Assembly: GCA_003599575.1 (NCBI GenBank)
Contig: QZKV01000019.1
Coordinates: 1-44,009 of the forward strand
From: Desulfobacteraceae bacterium
Lineage (GTDB): Bacteria > Desulfobacterota > Desulfobacteria > Desulfobacterales > Desulfosarcinaceae
Direction: 5' to 3'
DNA length: 44,009 bases
The notes below the pieces were generated by a model, which saw nothing but the letters and a program-made list of their open reading frames with translations, made no database searches and had not been told where the DNA came from. A program made the position numbers and the translations under genes. Positions 32,178 through 39,707 of the stretch are shown one piece after another; positions within the stretch are counted from its first letter, which is position 1, and the number at the start of each line of letters is the position of its first letter.

Positions 32178-32280
32178 GGACTATTTCAGGAGATCCAGGG
32201 GCTTTCCCGTATGGCGGTGGGCGAAACTGAGGCAAAAGTATTTCGAGGTTATATCGAGGCCGAAGGAAACGCTGGCTGTT
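32169..32280 (+). pseudogene. DUF2924 N-terminal fragment, frameshifted
   Basis: ATG at 32169 after AAGGAGATTCCGG reads MEAGLFQEIQGLSRMAVGE. One extra base near 32228 then shifts the frame, and the second frame continues LRQKYFEV, as DUF2924 proteins do (a LRxKYxEVFGE-like motif). The rest is lost before the MFS gene that ends at 32288. DUF2924 genes normally precede a serine recombinase. Confidence 0.6.
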
Positions 32281-32287
32281 GATGTTT

Positions 32288-33553
32288 TCATCCGATTCTC
32301 CGATCTGCACCTGCCGGCGGCACATCGCGTCCGAAAACCGCAAATCCCACGGTGCCGATGATCCCGAAGACGAACGCGGCGACCAGGTTCGTTTCCGGGC
32401 TTACCTGCCACAAAAACGCGCCGCCCAGGGCGGCCGCGGATACAAAAACATCGCGGATCAGGTAGTACAGGCCGAACATGCCCGCCTTGCAGTGATCCGG
32501 CGACAAATCCATGATCAGGGCCTTGCGGGTCGGTTCGCCGAACTCCTTAAGCCCTCTAAGAATGAAGGCCAGGACCAGCCACTCGAAGCTGCGGCTGTAA
32601 AGCAGCACCAGGGGGAACAATGTGAAGAAGGCAAAGGTCGCAAGCACAAAGGGCTTCTTGGCGCCACGGTCGGCCAGATAGGCCACGGGTATATAGACCA
32701 GAACCGCCGTGGTCATTTCGATGGCGGTCAAAAGGCCGAACTGGACGGCCGAAACGGGTTGGGCGATGGTCTTCATGCTCCAGACCACCACGAAGGCGTA
32801 AGGAATCTGCTCGCAGAAGCGCACCAGGATGTCGGTGACCAGAAGACCCTTCATGGCCGGGTTCATGAGGCGAAAAAGTTTCAGCGGGTTCCTTTCCGGC
32901 GTGAGTGCGCAGGAATCGGATGCGCCGGGTTTGTCCGGCGGGTCGTCTTCGATCATCCACTGCTGGAGAAACAGCGCCGCCACGGCCATAACCAGGGCCG
33001 CGCCGAAGGCCAGCCGCACCCCCTGCCGCTCGCCCCATACCCCGATGAAAAAGCCGCCGAGCAAAGGACCCAGCGCCATGGGGATGCGTCTGACCAAAGA
33101 GTGCATGGTCACCCCCATGGTGCGCTTGTTGCCGGGCAGCACCTTGTACATCAGGCTCATGGTGGCCGGAAGCGAAATGGCCGACCAGGAGATGAAGAGC
33201 ACGGCGCCGATGAGCACCGCCTGCCAGCTGGGCACCAGGATCACCAGGGCGAAGCCGGCCATGGCCACCAGGTTGAAGATCAGCAGCGAGCGCCTGGTGC
33301 CGATACGGTCGGAGAGGTAGCCGCCGGGAAAGGAGTAAAGGGCCGACAGCAGGTTGTCCATGGCTTGCAAGAGCCCGATGGCCAGCGCCCCGCCCCCCAG
33401 GGCCAGCATGTAGATGGGCAGAAAACGCTCGGCCATGCGTTCGCCCATGCCCACCAGCACCACCATGGCCAGCACGCCGACCGTGCTGCGCTGCAGACCG
33501 AGAAAGCTGGACAGCCGTGCGGCGCGGGTTTTCAGGGTTTCCGAAGTCGCCAT
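32288..33553 (-). CDS. MFS transporter next to a ChrB-domain gene
   Basis: This encodes 421 aa with about 12 membrane segments. The MFS signature after TM2 is visible as GGYLSDRIGTRRSLL, and the second half repeats the pattern at AYLADRGAKKPFVL. The ATG at 33553 (MATSETLKTRAARL) has an AAAGGAAA site 8 bases upstream. It lies 11 bases after the ChrB-domain gene in the same operon. MFS pumps in such pairs may export an oxyanion or metal, but the substrate cannot be told from sequence. The 3' end abuts the DUF2924 remnant and looks complete. A long plus-strand open frame over it is only antisense. Confidence 0.8.
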   Translation of the reverse strand: MATSETLKTRAARLSSFLGLQRSTVGVLAMVVLVGMGERMAERFLPIYMLALGGGALAIGLLQAMDNLLSALYSFPGGYLSDRIGTRRSLLIFNLVAMAGFALVILVPSWQAVLIGAVLFISWSAISLPATMSLMYKVLPGNKRTMGVTMHSLVRRIPMALGPLLGGFFIGVWGERQGVRLAFGAALVMAVAALFLQQWMIEDDPPDKPGASDSCALTPERNPLKLFRLMNPAMKGLLVTDILVRFCEQIPYAFVVVWSMKTIAQPVSAVQFGLLTAIEMTTAVLVYIPVAYLADRGAKKPFVLATFAFFTLFPLVLLYSRSFEWLVLAFILRGLKEFGEPTRKALIMDLSPDHCKAGMFGLYYLIRDVFVSAAALGGAFLWQVSPETNLVAAFVFGIIGTVGFAVFGRDVPPAGADRRIG

Positions 33554-33564
33554 ACCGATTTCCT

Positions 33565-34002
33565 TTACGTGGCACTCCGGGACACATCCAGCCGGCACCA
33601 GGCATACAGGGCGTCGTAAACCTCGAACTGTCTTTCGATATTCTCCAGGTCATCCGGAAAGCGCAGGCTGTAACCCACGGCGATGGCTTCGAAGCCGGCG
33701 GCGAGGGGATCGGCCCCCGGGTGGCCGGTGTCCGCCGCGTTGATCACTTTGGCCATGCGCAGCAGCGCCGCATCCGTCAATTGGTAGTCTTCGATGATCG
33801 CATCGAAGGTGCAGCGCTCACCGCGGTGGTGCAGTTCGGCCCCCTCGGTGTCAAAGGGGATCGCGCCGGTCTTTGCGGCGATTTCCAGCACCTTGCTCTT
33901 GGGCGCGAAGATGAATTCGGCGTCCGAATCGACGAAGCGGGTGATCAGCCAGGGGCAGGCCACCCGGTCCACGTGGACATGGGATCGGGTTATCCATTTC
34001 AT
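33565..34002 (-). CDS. ChrB-domain protein (chromate resistance family)
   Basis: This encodes 145 aa from the ATG at 34002, which has AGGAG 7 bases upstream. The sequence starts KWITRSHVHVDRVACPWLIT and continues FVDSDAEFIFAP and ELHHRGERCTFDAIIEDY, the conserved C-terminal ChrB domain (R-x-x-x-D-R-x-A-C-P-W-L-I). Stand-alone versions lack the N-terminal regulatory part of full ChrB. In chromate operons ChrB regulates or aids the ChrA pump; here the neighbour is an MFS transporter and no ChrA is present. The exact substrate is therefore uncertain. Confidence 0.82.
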   Translation of the reverse strand: MKWITRSHVHVDRVACPWLITRFVDSDAEFIFAPKSKVLEIAAKTGAIPFDTEGAELHHRGERCTFDAIIEDYQLTDAALLRMAKVINAADTGHPGADPLAAGFEAIAVGYSLRFPDDLENIERQFEVYDALYAWCRLDVSRSAT

Positions 34003-34212
34003 TTGAGTTCTCCTATTGCTGCCTGGCTCCGAATACAAGCCGGGTTTTTTTGTCTATGGATGGCATGGGAATTCTCCATTATCGATTGTCGTTTTGCGCG
34101 AAGGGAATGTCAGTTTCCCTTTTTTTATCAAAATAAGATTCAAACATCTTCCCGGAAGAGGCCCCGGGAGTGGCGGCCAGGATGCGGCAATGTATCCGAA
34201 CAGATCCGCGGA
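34003..34212. other. Spacer between ChrB-domain and VTT genes
   Basis: No gene. It contains a plus-strand terminator-like hairpin (listed separately). It also has a GC-rich inverted repeat near 34150-34170 (TCCCGG ... CCGGGA) shortly after the VTT stop, which may end that transcript. Confidence 0.35.
34022..34051 (+). terminator. Plus-strand Rho-independent terminator without a plus-strand gene
   Basis: CCTGGCT, 9-base loop, AGCCGGG (one G-T wobble), followed at once by seven T residues. Genes on both sides (chrB-like, VTT, MFS) are on the minus strand, so it would end antisense transcription or a small RNA. Confidence 0.5.
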
Positions 34213-34650
34213 CTACGAGAGCAAACCCAGTGTGATGGCCGCAAGTGCAAGATAGCGCCCCGTTTTGGCAACCAGGACGATCAGCACGAAGCTCCACAGA
34301 GGTTCGCGCATCACCCCGGCGATCACCGTCAGCGGGTCGCCGATAACCGGCATCCAGCTCAGCAGCAGCGACCAGCGGCCAAAGCGCTGGTAGCTTCGCT
34401 GCGCACGTGTCAGCCGATCTTCGCCCACCGGAAACCATGGTTTGTGACGCCAGCGCTCGATAAAGCGCCCCATCAGCCAGTTCACCATGGAGCCAGCCAC
34501 GTTCCCCAAGCCGGCCACCGTCACCAAGGCCCAGACCGGATGCCTGTCGATGATCAGCAGGCTGGTCAGCACCGCTTCGGACTGCAGCGGCAACAGGGTG
34601 GCCGCACCGAAGGCCGCTGCGAACAACCCGAAGTAGGCAGAAAAAATCAT
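34213..34650 (-). CDS. YqaA/VTT-type membrane protein
   Basis: This encodes 145 aa from the ATG at 34650 (GAGGGAAAAG upstream). The sequence AAFGAATLLPLQSEAVLTSL, then VAGLGNVAGSMVNWLMGRF and WMPVIGDPLTVIAGVMRE is typical of short VTT (SNARE-associated/DedA-like) proteins such as YqaA, with 4-5 membrane segments and the conserved G-D-P-x-T loop. These are thought to be lipid-handling membrane proteins; the function of YqaA is not established. A longer frame upstream to 34791 covers a repeat and is not used. Confidence 0.78.
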   Translation of the reverse strand: MIFSAYFGLFAAAFGAATLLPLQSEAVLTSLLIIDRHPVWALVTVAGLGNVAGSMVNWLMGRFIERWRHKPWFPVGEDRLTRAQRSYQRFGRWSLLLSWMPVIGDPLTVIAGVMREPLWSFVLIVLVAKTGRYLALAAITLGLLS

Positions 34651-34698
34651 CTTTTCCCTCGCATCCCTTGCAGCGGATAGACTGACCCGCATGAGTAA

Positions 34699-34724
34699 GG
34701 GGTCAAACCTTGAATTGTGAATTG
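34699..34724 (-). repeat. Single unit of a 26-bp dispersed repeat
   Basis: Begins GGGGTCAAACCTTG and ends GTGAATTG. It is an exact reverse complement of 39616-39641. The pair brackets the HxlR-FmdE-oxidoreductase genes as an inverted repeat. Confidence 0.8.
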
Positions 34725-34825
34725 AGTTTGCCACTTCGACATGAACCTGCATTTCTGAACCTTTGAGTAAATCCGTTCTAGCAAAGTCCATCTCCAGAAG
34801 AGAACGCTTTTTCGTTCAAGGACGC

Positions 34826-34854
34826 TTGACATCTTGGAATTTTTTTAGTATCCT
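34826..34854 (+). promoter_or_regulatory. Sigma-70 promoter of the hxlR-type gene
   Basis: TTGACA (34826-34831), exactly 17 bases, TATCCT (34849-34854). The distance to the ATG at 34884 leaves a leader of about 20 bases containing an AGGA site. Confidence 0.7.
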
Positions 34855-34863
34855 TTTGATACT
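34847..34863. promoter_or_regulatory. Operator-like palindrome over the -10 box
   Basis: AGTATC, CTTTT, GATACT: perfect 6-bp arms with a 5-base centre, overlapping the -10 box and likely start site. The spacing suits HxlR dimers, so autorepression is likely. Confidence 0.55.
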
Positions 34864-34883
34864 ATTTTATGTATAGGAACCTC

Positions 34884-35537
34884 ATGGTGCAAGCTTACCA
34901 GCATTTTTGTCCTGTGGCCCGGACCCTCGAAAAGATAGGCGACAAGTGGTCGCTGCTCATTATTCGCGATCTTTTGGGAGGGCCGCAACGGTTTACAGAC
35001 CTTCTCAACTACCTGAACAATATCACCCCGAAATGGCTGACCCAGCGTCTCCGGGACCTGGAAGCCGCCGGCATTGTCGAACGCGACAAAAAGTCCGGGC
35101 GGCGTGAGGTATGGTACCACCTGAGCCCTGCGGGTCGAGATCTCGGCCCTGTCATCGAGGCGCTCATGGTTTGGGGTTTTCGCTGGGCCATGCGGCCGCC
35201 GATGCCGGAGGAAGCGGTTCATCCCGACCTGATGATGCGGGGGCTTACGTATTCTCTCAACATGAAGGGGCGCAAGCTGTCCCGAAAAGCAAGATGGGCC
35301 ATGCGATTCCCCCAGGCCACCTATCTCCTTTCCTTTGGTGAAGGAGGCTGGTCCAGCAGCCGGCAGGAAAATTCTTTCGCGGATGCCGACGTCACGATCA
35401 CCACAACACCCGAAAACTGGGCCACCGTATTTACATCGCCCCGGTCTGAGCGCAGGCGCCTTGCGCAATCGTTGCAGATCGAAGGCCCCTCGGAAAAGGT
35501 TGCTGAATTCAGGAACATTTTCGGTATTCAAAAATGA
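34884..35537 (+). CDS. HxlR-family regulator with SCP2-like C-terminal domain
   Basis: This encodes 217 aa from the ATG at 34884, preferred over 34869 because an AGGA site lies 5 bases upstream and the promoter predicts transcription start near 34861. The HxlR motif is clear: FCPVARTLEKIGDKWSLLII then RDLLGGPQRFTDLL, and a wing at GIVERDKKSGRREVWYHLS. Residues ~125-217 form a second domain (KARWAMRFPQATYLLSFGEG, DADVTITTTPENW) resembling SCP2-like ligand-binding domains. It precedes the FmdE-MoaB and oxidoreductase genes in the same direction and probably controls them. An inverted repeat covers its own promoter. Confidence 0.88.
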   Translation: MVQAYQHFCPVARTLEKIGDKWSLLIIRDLLGGPQRFTDLLNYLNNITPKWLTQRLRDLEAAGIVERDKKSGRREVWYHLSPAGRDLGPVIEALMVWGFRWAMRPPMPEEAVHPDLMMRGLTYSLNMKGRKLSRKARWAMRFPQATYLLSFGEGGWSSSRQENSFADADVTITTTPENWATVFTSPRSERRRLAQSLQIEGPSEKVAEFRNIFGIQK

Positions 35538-35575
35538 CCCCTTTGTTCCATCACCACACAAGTTGAGGCCAGACA

Positions 35576-37237
35576 ATGCCGGCACCAAAAGAAGACCCAC
35601 ATCCTTTACGCATTTGCAATTACACCTGCCGGGAATATCTCCAACTGGTCAGATCGTTTCACGGCCATGTCGCCCCGGGAATGGTTCTGGGCGGCTTCAT
35701 GGTCGATCTGGCCTGCAGACATCTTCCCGAAGGGGAGTTTTTCGATGCCCTCTGCGAGACAAGGGCGTGTTTACCGGATGCGATACAGATTCTGACCCCC
35801 TGCACGGTCGGCAATGGATGGCTCCGGATCGTGGACATCGGACGTTTCGCCTTGAGCTTTTATGAAAAATACAGCGGGCGCGGAATCCGGGTTTACGTTG
35901 ATCCGGAAAAGATAAAACCATTTCCGGAAATACGAAACTGGTTTTTCAAGCTGACGCCCAAGAAGCAACAGGATCGTGAGCGGCTGATGGCGGAGATTCA
36001 AGAGGCCGGTTCCGCCATATGCAGTTACGCAGCAGTGCATTTCGATCCGGGGTTCATGCGCACACCCGGGAGAAAAGGGTTCAGCATCTGCCCAATGTGC
36101 CGCGAGGCTTACCCTTCAGAGAACGGTCCCCTTTGCGGCGGTTGTCAAGGAGAGCTGCCATACAAAAGATCTGAAACAACATTTCCCAAGGTTACGAACG
36201 GACCCGAATTGACGGTGGTGCCGGTCGATAAAGCTGCGGGAAAACGCGCCCTGCACGATATGACGCAAATTGTTCCAGGCAAGTCAAAAGGGCCGGCGTT
36301 CAAGCGCAACCAGTTGATATCCTCGGCGGATATCTGCCGGCTGCAGAAGATGGGCCGGAACTCCATTTATGTGGCTGAAGCGAAACCCGACGATATGACT
36401 TGGGTTCATGAAGACGAGGCAGCCAGGGCTCTTGCCGGGGCCATGGCCGGAGCGGGCGTCGTGGCCACGGACCCTCCGCGGGAAGGCAAAGTGGAATTGA
36501 TTGCCGGCAGAGATGGTCTGCTTCGGGTAGATGAAAAGCGCTTGGAAAGTCTCAACATGCTGGGCGATGTGAAATGTGTAACGCGCCACGGCTTTACGGT
36601 GGTTTCGAAAGGAGACAAGCTGGCCGGCACGAGGGCCATTCCCCTCTACATCCACCGCGAGGTGTTTGATACCGCCATGGCTGTTTTGGGTGGGGAGCCC
36701 CTGCTTGAAGTGCTGCCATTGCATCCGGCCAGGGTCGGGATTTTGGTGACCGGAACCGAAGTGTTTCTGGGACTGGTGGAAGACCGGTTCATCCCCATCA
36801 TCAAAGAAAAGGTGGAAGCATACGGCTGCAAGGTGGTCCACACCGCCATTGCGAGTGACGACCGCAAGGCGATCTGCGACAACATCGAGGACATTTTGAC
36901 CAGCGATGTAGATCTGCTGATTACCACGGCCGGGCTGTCCGTGGATCCCGATGACGTCACACGCCCGGCGCTCCTGGAGGCCGGAGCGGTCGATCTGCAA
37001 TACGGCGCACCGATTCTGCCGGGAAATATGACATTGCTGGCCCGGATCGACCATGTTCGGGTTATCGGCGTGCCTGCATGCGCGCTTTACCATAAGAGGA
37101 CAAGCTTTGACCTGCTGCTGCCGCGACTGCTGGCCCGGATGGAAATCACCAGCCGTGATCTGGCGAAGATGGGGTACGGCGGCATGTGTTTGGAGTGTAA
37201 AGCCTGCACCTTTCCGGATTGCACTTTTGGAAAATAA
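35576..37237 (+). CDS. FmdE-MoaB/Mog fusion protein (molybdopterin handling)
   Basis: This encodes 553 aa. The N-terminal FmdE domain (residues ~10-165) shows LQLVRSFHGHVAPGMVLGGF and PDAIQILTPCTVGNGWLRIV. It is followed by a four-Cys zinc finger, CPMCREAYPSENGPLCGGC. Residues ~385-520 form a MoaB/Mog molybdopterin-binding domain: RVGILVTGTEVFLGLVEDRF and DVDLLITTAGLSVDPDDVTR. The C-terminus has CLECKACTFPDC, another likely metal site. FmdE was named from the formylmethanofuran dehydrogenase operon. In bacteria such fusions sit beside molybdo- or tungsto-enzymes and probably help cofactor insertion. The next gene is exactly such an enzyme, 120 bases away. Confidence 0.85.
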   Translation: MPAPKEDPHPLRICNYTCREYLQLVRSFHGHVAPGMVLGGFMVDLACRHLPEGEFFDALCETRACLPDAIQILTPCTVGNGWLRIVDIGRFALSFYEKYSGRGIRVYVDPEKIKPFPEIRNWFFKLTPKKQQDRERLMAEIQEAGSAICSYAAVHFDPGFMRTPGRKGFSICPMCREAYPSENGPLCGGCQGELPYKRSETTFPKVTNGPELTVVPVDKAAGKRALHDMTQIVPGKSKGPAFKRNQLISSADICRLQKMGRNSIYVAEAKPDDMTWVHEDEAARALAGAMAGAGVVATDPPREGKVELIAGRDGLLRVDEKRLESLNMLGDVKCVTRHGFTVVSKGDKLAGTRAIPLYIHREVFDTAMAVLGGEPLLEVLPLHPARVGILVTGTEVFLGLVEDRFIPIIKEKVEAYGCKVVHTAIASDDRKAICDNIEDILTSDVDLLITTAGLSVDPDDVTRPALLEAGAVDLQYGAPILPGNMTLLARIDHVRVIGVPACALYHKRTSFDLLLPRLLARMEITSRDLAKMGYGGMCLECKACTFPDCTFGK

Positions 37238-37357
37238 GAAGAAGCCCGTAAGATTGATGGGAAGGAGCTTTTCTCGATGGAACCCGCGTTCCACCGGATG
37301 ACCAAACGAAACAACATGCCGGTATTCACTGCCGGATAAAACGGGAGGTGGCCGATC

Positions 37358-39583
37358 ATGTCATGGAAGAAAACAGTTTGTGTATTGTGCGCCAATCGAT
37401 GCGGGCTCGAAGTTCAGGTGGAAAACAATCGCATGGTCAAGGTCCGCGGAGACAAGGACAGCCCGTTCAGTGAAGGTTATGTCTGCCGAAAGGGGTTGAA
37501 CGTTGCCTTTCATCAGCACAACAAGGACAGGGTGCTGTTCCCGCTGAAGAAGGTGGAGAATCGGTTTGAGAAGATCTCCTGGGACCAGGCCATGAGCGAG
37601 ATTTCGGAAAAACTGAAGGGCATTCTCGCTCAGCATGGTCCGCGCGCATTGGCTTCCCTGGTCGGCGGCGGTGAATTCAGTTTTTTGAGCATGCCTTTTC
37701 CCATTCGCCTGGCACGAAGACTTGGTTCCCGCTGGAACTACTCCGCCGCCAACCAGGAATTTTCCGGCCGGTACTGGGCGCACGGCCTTACATTTGGAAA
37801 TCAGAACATCCAGATGGAACCGGATTTCGAAAATTGCGATATGCTGATGCTGGTCGGGAAAAATCCCATGATGAGCCATAATTTCCAACAGGCCCGGCGA
37901 AGATTGACCAGGATGTCCAAAGATCCGGATCGTCTTCTGGTCGTGGTGGACCCGCGGGTATCGGAAACCGCCCGCATCGCGGATGTTCATCTGGCGCTTC
38001 GCCCCGGAACCGATGCCCTTCTGATCAAAGCGATGATCGCCATCGTTCTCAACGAAGGTCTGTATGACAAGGACTATATTGACCGGCATGCGGATGGTTT
38101 CAACGAGATGCTTCCCTGGTTTGCGGGTTTTGACGCAAAAGCCGCCCTGAAGGTCTGCGACCTGGATTATCAACAGGTGGTCGATGTCTGCCGGGAACTC
38201 GCCAGGCGCCGTTCAAGTGTCGTGGATGACCTCGGCATACTGATGAACAGGCACAGCGCGCTGGTATCGTATCTGATCGTTGTGCTGCTGGCCCTTTGCG
38301 GGCGCATCGGCGTGCCGGGCGGCAATTATATGCTCGGCGGGGGTTCCGGGCCGGACCCCAGAGATCCACGGGCATGGAGAACATTGAAGACCGGTATTCC
38401 CGCCATCAACGGCATGTTCCCGCCCAATGTCTTGCCGGAAGAAATCATGCATGATCATCCGGAGCGCCTGCGGGCCGTGCTCTGCTACGCCTCGAACCCC
38501 TTGCGATCCTATGCCGACACAAAGGCCTATGAAAAGGCGTTTCAAATGCTCGATCTGCTGGTGGTGGCCGACATCGTGATGAGCGAGACGGCTGCGCTGG
38601 CCCATTATATTCTTCCTTGCAGAACGGTTTTCGAGTCCTGGGATGGATTTCCCGGCCAGGGTGTCTCGAAGGTCCATGCGCGCATGACAGCCCCCGTGGT
38701 TGAACCGGAAGGCGAGCAAAAAGAAAACGGCGAGATCTACACGATGCTGGCCGACGCGATGGGGATCATCCCCCCGCTTCCCGAATCGCTCTACGAAGCG
38801 GCCAAAGGCGGAAATTTCATGGCATACGGGCAGGAATTGGTGAAGTACATGATGGCTGCGCCCGAAAGCGGCAAAGTCCTGAACTTCATCATAGCAAAAA
38901 CCCTGGGCGCGGCCATGGGATCGGTGCATCTCGCCAGTATTTTCCCGGCGTTCATGCAGCTCTCCGCCACGCGCCGCGAAGAGGCGGCGAAAGCGGGTTT
39001 TACCGAGGGACCGGAACAGGGCCTGTCGATGTATCAAGCTGTCATGAGCCATCCGGAAGGGGTATTGATCGGCTTACGCGATCCGGAAAAGAACATGGCG
39101 GCCAATCTGTCGACCCGTAACAAAAAAATTCAACTGTTCAATCCGGAAGTGGAGGATTGGATCAAGAAAATAAATCCAGTCGACGAAGAACAGCACCTCG
39201 AACCGGATGCGCGCTTTCCCCTGATTCTGATGGCGGGAAGGCATATGGACATGAACGCCAATACCGGCATGCGGGATCCTGCCTGGAATAGAGACAAAAG
39301 AGCGTGTACGCTGGCCATCCACCCCGCGGATGCGGAAGCGCTGGGCATCTCCGACAAGCAGATGGTTAAAGTCACCACGGAAGCGGGGGAGGAAACAATC
39401 GAGGCCGAAGTAACCATCGATGCCAGAAAGGGACAGGTCATCATCCCGCATGGATTTGGACTGATTTACAACGGAGTAAAGCATGGCGTCAACGTCAATG
39501 GATTGACAAAGAACACCAACCGCGACTTTGTCGGTACACCCATGCACCGTTATGTCCCCTGCAGAGTGGAGGCTGTCGGATAG
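37358..39583 (+). CDS. Molybdopterin (Mo/W-bisMGD) oxidoreductase, DMSO reductase family
   Basis: This encodes 741 aa with the [4Fe-4S] binding motif C8-x2-C11-x3-C15...C43 (CVLCANRCGLEV, EGYVCRKG). It continues with the family body: KISWDQAMSEISEKLKGIL, LVGKNPMMSHN, VVVDPRVSETARIADVHLAL, and the C-terminal molydop-binding domain (LAIHPADAEALGISDKQMVK, then IPHGFGLIYNG). No twin-arginine signal is present, so it is cytoplasmic. No Sec or Cys metal ligand is obvious. Substrate is unknown; soluble stand-alone members include acetylene hydratase-like and aldehyde- or formate-type enzymes. Co-orientation with the FmdE-MoaB fusion and the HxlR regulator suggests one regulated unit. Confidence 0.87.
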   Translation: MSWKKTVCVLCANRCGLEVQVENNRMVKVRGDKDSPFSEGYVCRKGLNVAFHQHNKDRVLFPLKKVENRFEKISWDQAMSEISEKLKGILAQHGPRALASLVGGGEFSFLSMPFPIRLARRLGSRWNYSAANQEFSGRYWAHGLTFGNQNIQMEPDFENCDMLMLVGKNPMMSHNFQQARRRLTRMSKDPDRLLVVVDPRVSETARIADVHLALRPGTDALLIKAMIAIVLNEGLYDKDYIDRHADGFNEMLPWFAGFDAKAALKVCDLDYQQVVDVCRELARRRSSVVDDLGILMNRHSALVSYLIVVLLALCGRIGVPGGNYMLGGGSGPDPRDPRAWRTLKTGIPAINGMFPPNVLPEEIMHDHPERLRAVLCYASNPLRSYADTKAYEKAFQMLDLLVVADIVMSETAALAHYILPCRTVFESWDGFPGQGVSKVHARMTAPVVEPEGEQKENGEIYTMLADAMGIIPPLPESLYEAAKGGNFMAYGQELVKYMMAAPESGKVLNFIIAKTLGAAMGSVHLASIFPAFMQLSATRREEAAKAGFTEGPEQGLSMYQAVMSHPEGVLIGLRDPEKNMAANLSTRNKKIQLFNPEVEDWIKKINPVDEEQHLEPDARFPLILMAGRHMDMNANTGMRDPAWNRDKRACTLAIHPADAEALGISDKQMVKVTTEAGEETIEAEVTIDARKGQVIIPHGFGLIYNGVKHGVNVNGLTKNTNRDFVGTPMHRYVPCRVEAVG

Positions 39584-39585
39584 AT

Positions 39586-39707
39586 ATGGATGGGGTCAGG
39601 GACCCCTTATCAATACAATTCACAATTCAAGGTTTGACCCCATCGGCACCCCATCGGCATGGATGGGGTCAGTCAGGGATCCCTTATCAATACAATTCAC
39701 AATTCAA
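39586..39707. repeat. Two-unit direct repeat between convergent genes
   Basis: Unit 1 (39586-39630) and unit 2 (39659-39707) both read ATGGATGGGGTCAG, GGA(C/T)CCCTTATC, then AATACAATTCACAATTCAA; unit 2 has a 4-base TCAG insertion. Bases 39616-39641 of the block are the exact reverse complement of 34699-34724. Such GGGGTCA-x-AATTGTGAATT sequences look like ends of a small transposon or REP family. Confidence 0.8.

Noticed and set aside
32279..33619. 446-codon plus-strand open frame opposite the MFS gene
   Set aside because: Its composition is extremely Gln/His/Gly-rich, typical of the complement of a membrane-protein gene. The minus strand has clear MFS motifs and a good start site.
33517..34680. 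387-codon plus-strand frame over the ChrB-domain and VTT genes
   Set aside because: It is antisense to two recognisable genes with good ribosome-binding sites, and it crosses their intergenic spacer.
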